DNA of 64,000 nucleotides. Source: Talpa occidentalis. Taxonomy: Eukaryota; Chordata; Mammalia; Eulipotyphla; Talpidae. The notes beneath the pieces are model-generated. The model had not been told where the DNA came from. It worked only from the letters and a program-made list of their open reading frames with translations, and searched no databases. The position numbers were made by a program, and so were the translations under genes. The stretch covers positions 45,124,329 to 45,188,328 of the forward strand of contig NW_023601212.1 of NCBI RefSeq assembly GCF_014898055.3, read 5' to 3'. This document shows positions 55,505 to 64,000 of this stretch, piece by piece (positions within the stretch are counted from its first letter, which is position 1; the number at the start of each line of letters is the position of its first letter).

Positions 55505-56638
55505 ATGGCTCCTGGAGGAGCCAGAGGGGAGCGGAGAAGTTCACCCAAGATGACGGCCAGTCCGAGCAACACAGTGTCCCAATGCATACGACAAATTAGA
55601 AAACAGACAGTAGGGAGTAGAAGAACCACACGCAACCAAACAACGCCTCAGGAAAGAAGCACACCACAAAAAGAAAACCACCCTCCAGATTGCAACGAGA
55701 GTAACTTGGAAGAACTTCTGAGCCTTCCAGAAAGAGAATTTAAAATTGCCCTGATTAAAAAAGTGGCAGAAGTCATAAAGGAAAACAATGATCAGAAGAA
55801 GGAAATTGAATCCCTAAAGAGGGAAAACAATGGTCAGAAGAATGAAATTGAGTCCCTAAAGAGGGAAAACAATGGTCAGAAGAATGAAATTGAGTCCCTA
55901 AAGAGGGAAGTAAAAGAAATGCAAGAGATCAAAGAATTAATGGAGGAACTAAAGAACTCTGGGAAAAGCAATGAAAGCAGAATAGATGAAATGGAAGAAC
56001 GAATAAGTACTCTTGAAGACACAGAAATAAAAAGAACCAAAACAGAAAAGGAAAGAGAAGTACGAAGGAAAAAGAACGAAGAAAGACTTCGGGAACTATC
56101 TGACGCCATGAGGAAAGGAAATATAAGAGTTATAGGAATTCCAGAAGGAGAGGAGAGAGATGTAGGAACAGAGAAAATATTCCAGGAGATAATTGAAGAG
56201 AACTTCCCAAATGCGAAGAAGGAGCTGAAAATTGATATACAAGAAGCAAGAAGAACACCAAACTTCCACGACGAAAGGAAAAACACAGCAAGACACATAA
56301 TAGTAAAGCTCCCAAGAATCCAGGACAAGGAAACAATAATGAAGCTGACAAGAGGGAAGAAACAGATAACATTCAAAGGAAAACCAATCAGGCTGACATC
56401 AGACTTCTCTGAAGAAACACTACAGGCAAGGAGAGAGTGGAGGGACATAGTCAACAGACTCCAAGAAAACAGATGCCAACCAAGAATACTCTATCCCGCA
56501 AAGCTCTCCTTCCTCTTTGAAGAAAGAATATGGACCTTCCCAGACAAAGAGAAACTCCGGAATTTCATTACGACTAAACCCCCACTCCAAAAAATACTAC
56601 AAGGAATCCTAAAGCTAGAACCTCAGAGGGCCGAATAA
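55505..56638 (+). CDS. L1-C ORF1 protein, intact 377 codons
   Basis: Open from MAPGGARGERRSSPKMTASP to the TAA at 56636. Order: basic N-terminus (residues 1-60), long coiled coil (about 75-205) with a tandem 14-residue repeat (QKxEIESLKRENN, three copies at about 96-137), RNA-recognition domain (RVIGIPEGEERDVG near 213-226, ARRTPNFHDERKN, ARHIIVKLP) and C-terminal domain (ARREWRDIVNRLQENRCQPR). It forms trimers that coat L1 RNA in the cytoplasm and act as a nucleic-acid chaperone. Somewhat longer than human ORF1p (338 residues), mainly in the coiled coil. It is the only intact L1 frame of full length in the window and could be translated if the element is transcribed. Confidence 0.93.
   Translation: MAPGGARGERRSSPKMTASPSNTVSQCIRQIRKQTVGSRRTTRNQTTPQERSTPQKENHPPDCNESNLEELLSLPEREFKIALIKKVAEVIKENNDQKKEIESLKRENNGQKNEIESLKRENNGQKNEIESLKREVKEMQEIKELMEELKNSGKSNESRIDEMEERISTLEDTEIKRTKTEKEREVRRKKNEERLRELSDAMRKGNIRVIGIPEGEERDVGTEKIFQEIIEENFPNAKKELKIDIQEARRTPNFHDERKNTARHIIVKLPRIQDKETIMKLTRGKKQITFKGKPIRLTSDFSEETLQARREWRDIVNRLQENRCQPRILYPAKLSFLFEERIWTFPDKEKLRNFITTKPPLQKILQGILKLEPQRAE
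55785..55910 (+). repeat. 42-bp tandem repeat in ORF1 coiled coil
   Basis: Three copies of a 42-bp unit, the last two reading aacaatggtcagaagaatga..gagtccctaaagaggga with perfect or near-perfect identity and the first using gatcagaagaag. It encodes 14 residues (two heptads) per unit, so copy-number change keeps both the reading frame and the coiled-coil register. Confidence 0.85.
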
Positions 56639-56710
56639 CAATGAAAGAAGACCAAAAAAAAAAAGTTATTAAAAGAATAAATAAATAAAATCAAAGGAAA
56701 GACAAACACA

Positions 56711-59700
56711 ATGGCAAATACAGATGCTAACATATCAATATTAACTCTAAATGTAAATGGACTAAACTCTTCAATAAAAAGACACAGAGTTGCAGCCTGG
56801 ATTAAGAAACAAAACCCAACCTTTTGCTGTCTCCAGGAAACACATTTAGCTACAAAAGATAAAAATAGGCTTAAAGTTAAAGGATGGAAAACAATCCTAC
56901 AAGCAAATGGACTAAAAAAGAAAGCAGGAACAGCTATACTTATATCAGATAAAACAGACTTCAAACTCAAAAAAATAAAAAGAGACCCCAGTGGTCACTA
57001 CATTATTATCAAGGGGACAATACTTCAAGAAGAAATAACACTCATTAACATATACTCACCAAACGAAGGAGCACCAAAATATATCAGACAACTGTTGTCC
57101 TCTCTGAAAACAGACATCAGAGAAAACACATACGTAGTGGGAGACTTCAACACACCACTATCAACAATGGATAGATCAACAAGACAAAAAATAAGTAAAG
57201 AAACTAAAGCTCTAAATAAGGACCTAGAGCATTTGGGCTTAACAGACATCTATAGAACACTAAACCCAAAAAAAACGGAGTACACATTTTTCTCAAGCGC
57301 ACATGGATCATCCTCCAGGATCGATCACATACTGGGGCACAAGACAAACATCAACAGATACACCAAGATTGAAATCATACCAACCATTTTTTCTGACCAT
57401 GAAGGCATCAAACTAGAAATAAACCATAAAAAGAAGGCAAGGAACTATTGTACCTCATGGAGATTAAAAACCAAACTACTGGAAGACCACTGGACTAATG
57501 AGGAGATCAAAGAAGAAATTAAAAAATTCTTTGAATTGAATGACAAGGAGGACACTAATATCCTAAATGTATGGGATGCAGCAAAAGCAGTAATAAGAAG
57601 AAAATATATAGCAGTAGAAGCTCACATCAAAAAACAAGAAAGAACTCAAAGAAACAACCTAATCTCAAAGCTCAGAGATCTAGAAAAAGAACAACAAAAA
57701 AACCCCAAAACCAGTAGAAGAAAAGAAATAATAAAAACCAAAGCAGAAATAAATGAAATTGAAACTAAAAAAACAATCCAAAAGATCAATGAAACCAAGA
57801 GCTGGTTCTTTGAAAAAATCAATAAAATAGACAAACCCCTAGCCAGGCTCACAAAGGAAAAAAGGGAGAAAGCACAAATAAACAGGATCATCAATGAAAG
57901 AGGAGAAATCACAACGGACACAGCAGAAATCAAAAGAATAATCAGTAACTACTATGAACAGTTATATGGAAACAAGTTCAACAATCTAGAGGAGATGGAC
58001 AAATTCCTACAACTCTACAATCACCCAAAGCTAGATAAAGAAGAAATAGAACACCTAAACAGACCAATTACAAGCAGCGAAATTGAAATGGTAATTAAAA
58101 ACCTCCCCAAAAACAAAAGCCCAGGACCTGATGGATTTACAAATGAATTCTACCAAACATTCAGAGACGAATTAGTGCCTATCCTTCACAAACTCTTCCA
58201 AAAAATTGAGAAGGAAGGGACAATACCAAACACGTTCTATGAAGCCAACATTACACTAATACCAAAACCGAACAAGGACAACACTAAAAAGGAAAACTAC
58301 AGGCCAATCTCCCTAATGAACACTGATGCAAAAATCCTCAATAAAATTTTAGCCATCAGAATCCAACAATGTATCCATAAGATAATTCACCACGACCAAG
58401 TAGGATTCATTCCAGGGACACAAGGATGGTATAACATCCGAAAATCAATCAACGTTATCCAACACATCAACAAAAAGAAATATAAAAACCATATGATAAT
58501 ATCAATAGATGCTGAGAAAGCTTTCGACAAAGTGCAACACCCATTCATGATAAAAGCCCTTGAAATTCTTGGGATACAAGGAACATACCTCAACATCATA
58601 AAGGCCATCTATGACAAGCCAACAGCCAGTATCATCCTCAATGGTGAAAAGCTGAAAGCAATTCCATTAAGATCTGGAAGAAGACAAGGATGTCCACTCT
58701 CACCACTGCTTTTCAATATAATACTGGAAGCCCTAGCCAGAGCAATAAGACAAGAGAAAGACATCCAAGGAATCCAAACAGGAAAAGAAGAAGTCAAACT
58801 ATCACTATTTCCAGATGATATGATAATATAATTAGAGAACCCCAAAAACTCCACAGAAAAACTAATCCAACTTATCAATCAGTTCAGTAAAGTGGCAGGA
58901 TACAAAATCAACACGCAAAAGTCAGTAGCCTTCCTATACACAAACAATAAATCTGAAGAAGAAGAAATTAAAAAAACCATCCCTTTTATTATTGAAACAA
59001 AAAAAATCAAATATTTGGAATAAATCTAACAAAAGAGGTAAAGGACCTATACAAAGAAAATTATAAAACACTGTTAAAAGAAACAGAAGAAGACACAAAG
59101 AAATGGAAAGACATCCCCTGCTCATGGATTGGAAGAATAAACATTATTAAAATGGCCATCCTACCAAATGCAATATACCAATTCAATGCTATTCCAATCA
59201 AAATTTCAATGTCATTCTTCAAAGAAATAGAACAATTATTGATGAAATTCATATGGAATCACCAAAAACCCTGAATAGCCAAAGCTCTACTGAAAAAAAA
59301 AGAAGGAAATGGAGGCATCACACTCCCAGACTTCAAACTCTACTACAAAGCCATAATCATCAAAACTGCATGGTATTGGAACAAGAACAGACATACAGAC
59401 CAATGGAATCGAATAGAAAATCCAGAAATAAACCCACAGATTTATGGTCAACTAATCTTTGACAAAGGAGCAAAGACTATGCATTGGAACAAAGAAAGCT
59501 TGTTCAATAAATGGTGCTGGGAAAACTGGGTTGCTACATGCAAAAGAATGAAGCTTGACCACTACCTCACACCATACACAAAAATCAACTCAAAATGGAT
59601 TAAAGAACTAGACATAAGACCTGAAACCATAAAATACATAGAAGGAAATATAGGTGAAACACTACGTGATTTGCATATCAAAGACATCTTTACAGACACA

Positions 59701-60521
59701 TCACCCAAAGCAGTGATAGTGAAGGCAAAGATAAACAGCTGGGACTACATCAAATTAAAGAGCTTCTGCACAGCAAAAGAGACAATAACAAAAACAAAAG
59801 CCCCACCAACTGGGAGAACATTTTTGCACCCAACACTAATGATAAAGGACTGATCACAAAAATCTGCAAAGAGCTGATGAGACTCAACAACAACAAAGAA
59901 AATAACCCAGTCAAAAAATGGGCAGAAGAGCTAAAAAGAAACTTCTCTGAAGAGGAAATGCAAATGGCCAACAGACATATGAAAAAATGTTCAACATCAC
60001 TTGTAATCAGGGAAATGCAAATCAAAACTACCATGAGATACCATCTTACACCAATGAGAATGGCACATATTAAAAAAACTAGCAACAAGAAATGTTGGCG
60101 AGGTTGTGGAGAAAAAGGAACTCTCCTGCACTGTTGGTGGGAATGCAAACTGGTCCAACCACTATGGAGAGCTGTGTGGAGATTTCTGGACCTACTAAAC
60201 ATAGAGCTTCCATATGATCCAGCAATTCCACTCCTAGGTATTTACCCAAAGGACACAGAAACATCAATTCCAAAGAACACCTGCACCCCTATGTTTATAG
60301 CAGCACTATTTACAATAGCTAAGCTTTGGAAACAGCCCAAATGCCCAAAAATAGATGACTGGATCAAGAAGATGTGGTACTATATACCATGGAATATTAC
60401 TCAGCATTCAAAAAAGATAAACACATGCAATTTGCAGCAACATGGATGGCGCTGGAAAGGATCATGCTCAGCAAAATAAGCCAAAAAGGAAAAGAAAAAT
60501 ACCGGATGGTCTCACTCATAG
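56711..60521 (+). pseudogene. L1-C ORF2, stopped at codon 707 and with a damaged active site
   Basis: Open for 706 codons: endonuclease ([43 protein letters not shown]) and most of the reverse transcriptase ([37 protein letters not shown]). The catalytic FADD is FPDD at 58808-58819 (GCA to CCA), and ten bases later TAC ATA has become TAA TTA, giving a stop at 58829-58831. Downstream, a base is lost near 59017, CGA has become TGA near 59272 and a deletion lies near 59800. The cysteine knuckle is present near 60092. The endonuclease part could still be made; reverse transcription could not. Confidence 0.92.
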
Positions 60522-60768
60522 CAGGAATCTAGAAAACTTAAATAAGGGATCAGGAAAAAGAATCACTATAAGAAAGTGAAAATCAAAATCAACAAAAACT
60601 ATGAACCAGAGACACTTTTTGGGGGGTAGGGGCCGGGAGGGGAGGGATTGGGGTCAGAATGGGGCATGTGCAGTTGTATGGGGGAATATAAAAATAAAAT
60701 TTATTATTTAATAAATAAAAAACAAAAAATAAATAAATAAATAAAATGCATAATGGATTAAAATACAA

Positions 60769-61280
60769 AAAAAAATGGATTTAAAAGAAATCAGTAAGTC
60801 TGAGCAGTAAAGACATTGAATCAGTTATCAAAAACTTAATAAAAGGAAAACCCCAGGACAGGTGGTTTCACTGGTGAATGTTAAAAACCATTATAAAAAG
60901 AATTAACACTAATTCTTTATAAACTCTTCAAAAAAAGAGAGGAAAGAACACTTCCTAAATAATTCTGTGAGACCACCATTTCCTGGTAACAAAACCAGAT
61001 AAAGACATCACAAGAGGAAACTAGCATAAGGAAAGATGAAAACAAACTTTTGCTTCTGCTACATTCTGCAACGATTTCATAGTTTGTGATATCTCTGTAT
61101 AAATGTATATTTATTGAATTGTCTCAGTATATGCATATATTCCTACCTATATGCTGAACAGAAAAAAAAACAGAAAAAGAAAAGGAAACTGTAGAGTAAT
61201 ATCTCCTATGAGCATAGATGCAAAAATATTCAATGAAATATTAGGGATAAGAAGGTACCAGACTTGTACACCAAATAAAA
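60769..61280 (+). mobile_element. Ancient L1 ORF2, right part
   Basis: Continues the old ORF2 broken by L1-C: attaataaaaggaaaacccc..caggacaggtggtttcactgg is the degraded SPGPDGF region, and ttaacactaattctttataaac is the next block. No frame remains. Confidence 0.7.
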
Positions 61281-62900
61281 AAAGTGGAAAGAGGAAGGTG
61301 AGCTGTGCCAAAATGGGAGAATAGGGTAAATTAACACTTACCTCGTCCCACTATCACAACAAATCTACACCCAAATATGGACTAAACCACATCTAACAGA
61401 CCTGAAACCTGGACTAATAGAGCTTCACCAATACAAGATGGAAAGGCAGCATACAGAGGATAGATGAGCCAGAGGTGCCCTTGCCAAGGAAGAAACTGCA
61501 TTGTGGGGACAATGACATAATGAGGAATAGATCTCTGAGGGGCAGAAATCTTCCCTAGAAAGCCAGGAGGAGTGTAGAGCCTAACACCCTGCCCTATGAT
61601 CCAGAATAGCAGAGAGATGAGTCCCTAGAACCCCTGATGGAGAGCCAGAAGGAAGTTAGAACAGGAAAGTAGAGGAAAAATGGGAGACCAAGAACCAGTT
61701 CTTAATAGGCCAGGAAGCCCTAAGACCTAAAACAATAAAAATCACTCAAAATGACCCCTGTCCCATAGGAGAAGGTGTTCCAGATAGCATTGTTAAAGCA
61801 TGTACCTAGAAGGCAAAGAACATCTGTGAAAAATCTGGGGCCAGAGTTCCTAGCACACACCATGTTGGCAACCTCTCACCACTCAGCTGTCAGCCAAACA
61901 GGTGTCAAAAAATCTTGCAACCCACCCTCCATACTACTAGACCCTGAGGGCAAATCCCTGATAAAAGCTCCACCCACACACAGGCAATAGCCAAGCTATC
62001 TGGGGATACAGAGATAACAATCAAGAGGGTCCATCCTGGTAGACAAGCAGGCAAGGTCCTCTGCTAGCTTCCACCTGTTTGTCACAAATGAGCCAGGCAG
62101 CCAGAGCTATCAAGCACACTGCAGACCTTTCAAAAAATACCCATCTAGCAAGCAAACCCTAATGCCTCCACCCAACAAGACAGGTCTAAGGCCTACCAGA
62201 CCTTGACTACTGCCAGCCCATACATGTGTCTGCCCTATGCCAGGCCCTCCGTAGGGCCTCAGTCCCATTCCTAGCCTCACTCAGTACCCACAGACTTGTG
62301 CTGTGCCAGCATTCCAAGCCAAAGTCCCAAACCACTCTGACCCCAGCAGCCTCACACCCCTCAACCTCCACAGCCTTGAGCAACGCCCAAAGTCACACAG
62401 CACACAAAACCATGAATGCAAGTCTTAGTACAGTCTCACTTAGCCCATACTCTCACGCAGGGCCATGTTCTCAAACTATCTCAAGCCATACCCCTAAGCC
62501 ACCTCACACTATACCCACCCACAGCCTCCCACTGCCCAACCCATCAGCTTCCTGTAGCACTCCAGCCCCAAGCCACACCAATTCTGCAGCAGCCCCAAGC
62601 TGTACTTGATCTACAGTCTTGGACATTGCAGCCAGTCAGTGGGCCCCATGAGCATTTAGTGCAGTTACCACTGATAGCATAAGCGCTACCCCAACATACC
62701 TCATAACCCTCAGCTAGTTAGCAGAAGGCCAAACCACCAGCAGCTTTTCACCTTTTTGACACCACAGACTACTTACTGCCAGCACTGTGTATTGTTGCAG
62801 GCCCAGCAAGAACCAATGCAGCAAGCAGCCTAGACACATCTGTGCACATCCCATAGAACTCCATGGAGCCACACACCAAAACTGGACCAATGCCAAACCC
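61281..62900 (+). mobile_element. Probable 5' UTR of an old L1, plus strand
   Basis: Starts gtgccaaaatgggagaatagg, resembling old L1 5' ends, and continues as C- and A-rich sequence with few G after about 62000 (cccaacc, ccacaccaa). The open frames at 62226-62609 and 62416-62682 are Pro/Ser/Thr/His-rich and follow the base composition, not a protein. No ORF1 follows in the same direction. Confidence 0.4.
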
Positions 62901-62929
62901 AACCAAAATGCCCAAACAACCTGTAATTT

Positions 62930-64000
62930 TCATTTTCTCACAATGTATTTTCATTGCTTTGATTTCCTCATTAACTCAATAGTCATTCAGGAGTATGTTG
63001 TACCTTCTCCACAGAAGAGGACTTTCTGGTTTGATTATAGTTTGATACCATTTTGATCAGAGAAGATACTTGATAATGATTTCAATCTTCATGAATTTAT
63101 TTATTCTTGTTTTGTGACCCAACATGTGGTCCATCCTAGAGACACACCTTGTACCCTTGAGAAGAATGTTTGTGCTGCACTTTTGTGGTGTGGTGCCCTG
63201 CAAATGTCTTGTAGGCCCATCTAGTTAAGTCTTCATTTAAGGCTATTGTTTCGTTGTTGATCTTCTGTGTGATAGATCTTTCCAATGACATCAATGTAGT
63301 CCCTTATCAGTATTGTGTTGTGGCCATATTTGAACTGAGTTCAGGTCCCACCCCAGGACTCACTGGGGTTTTCCACAGCCTACTGCAGCTGGCTAGTTTC
63401 CAGGTCCTGCCACAGATTCCCTGGGATCTGTGGGGACCTACCATAATGGGACCTTTCCCAGGTTCAATATCAGGGTTCCCTGTGGTCTACAAGGACCTAC
63501 CATAGCATGGCTGCTCCCAGGACCCACCCCAGGGCTTGCTGCCAATGAGGCTTCTTCTAGACTTGCTGGCATCTGTGTAAGGCCAACCACTGTGAGGTTG
63601 CTTCTCAGTCTCATTCCCAGGATTGCTGGTGTCTTCAGGGGCCTGCCACCAGTAGTACTACTGCCAGATCTCATTTCTGGGCTCCCTGGAATCTTTGGAT
63701 GCCTACTGCTACTGGAGATGCTTCAAGGTCTCATTTCTGGGGTCACTGCATCTATTGGCTCCCCACTTGGTCTACCCCCTCCTTGGTCAGCTACCCACCC
63801 AGGCTAACCACTTGGTCTGCTCCACTGCCCACTGAGACACCCTTCTCCAATCATTGTTACTAATGTGTGCTGTAATCATCTGTTTTTCCTTTATTAGTTA
63901 TTGGCTTTGTCTTTCTGCAATCAAGCTGTTGGTATATGGAGAAGATCCCAACATCTTCATCTGCCACAATCTTGCCACTATCAAATAATACCAAATTTGG
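62930..64000 (-). mobile_element. Old L1, minus strand: 5' UTR-like part with degenerate ~70-bp repeats and ORF2 start
   Basis: From 62930 to 63310 the minus strand reads as a degraded ORF2 endonuclease region (tagggtttc..; tgggtcacaaaacaag, equivalent of GHKT). From 63330 to 63830 a G-rich stretch on the minus strand repeats 'ccccagg/gggt..tgggacc..' motifs every 60-80 bp. The right end (gatagtggcaagattgtggcagatg on minus) resembles an L1 5' end. ORF1 is absent between them, so the element is internally deleted or composite. Confidence 0.5.

Larger units (their letters stand above)
54304..60768 (+). mobile_element. LINE-1 element L1-C, full length, youngest of the large copies
   Basis: 6.5 kb: 1.2-kb 5' UTR, intact ORF1 (55505-56638), 72-bp spacer, ORF2 region 56711-60521, G-rich 3' UTR and A-rich tail. 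Target duplication aaaaaaatggatt at 54291-54303 and 60769-60781. ORF2 is stopped at 58829 and carries later disabling changes, so the element cannot move by itself. It is antisense to the receptor gene. Confidence 0.93.
53521..64000. other. Upstream intron of the receptor gene, or beyond; no further exon found
   Basis: The receptor frame must continue upstream on the minus strand (remaining stalk and EGF exons), but nothing matching was seen up to 64000. The interval is mostly mobile elements: SINE 53797-54073, an old L1 split by L1-C, and old L1 5'-type sequences from 61290. Confidence 0.6.

Noticed and set aside
55876..56454. 192-codon minus-strand open frame over ORF1
   Set aside because: A shadow of the ORF1 coding strand. 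The same frame recurs as antisense of ORF1 in L1-A and L1-B, with no independent features.
62226..62682. Pro/Ser/Thr-rich open frames, mucin-like in appearance
   Set aside because: Caused by C/A-rich composition of an old repeat; two overlapping frames look equally 'mucin-like', and there is no splice context.
63330..63830. Regular repeats considered as a CRISPR array
   Set aside because: Eukaryotic sequence, degenerate repeats without unique equal-length spacers.

Overview
The window is nuclear DNA of a placental mammal. It has GT-AG introns, LINE-1 retrotransposons of several ages, solo retroviral LTRs and a tRNA-derived SINE family. The only genic sequences are a broken family-7 olfactory receptor and part of an EGF-7TM adhesion GPCR gene most like ADGRE2 (EMR2). 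I recall these two families as neighbours on human chromosome 19p13. The SINE has A and B boxes (body starting GGGCCTCCC, with GGTGGCGCAG) and I could not assign it to an order; it is not Alu, B1, CAN, PRE or AfroSINE as I know them.

Layout. Positions 1-4250 hold a minus-strand L1 split by a solo LTR. From 4408 to about 5640 lies a minus-strand proviral fragment (3' LTR, polypurine tract, some internal sequence). A damaged L1 ('L1-A', +) follows at about 5650-10795. Positions 10800-18520 hold old repeats, a third LTR and minus-strand L1 tails. The olfactory receptor pseudogene is at 18543-19435. Positions 19700-28400 are mostly L1 3' ends and unassigned sequence.

The receptor gene runs on the minus strand from at least 53520 down to 28528. 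Nine exons can be placed, each with AG/GT junctions and consistent phase, giving 461 open codons: the end of the extracellular stalk/GAIN region, the GPS motif, all seven membrane helices and most of the cytoplasmic tail. The EGF exons and first exon must lie beyond 64000, and the last exon is not identified. Its introns hold L1-B (30141-about 37667, +, containing a 100-N assembly gap), several SINEs, a plus-strand LTR and older LTR-like pieces. L1-C (54304-about 60768, +) lies upstream of the first exon seen and interrupts an older L1. Positions 60769-64000 contain only old L1-like sequence.

The main point for the receptor is a proline where the GPS cleavage histidine is expected (TPLSS instead of THLSS), in an otherwise open frame. 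Among the mobile elements, the notable points are an intact 377-codon L1 ORF1 beside an ORF2 with a damaged active site, tandem units in the L1 5' regions, and LTR copies with 4-bp target duplications. I found no new multi-gene system.
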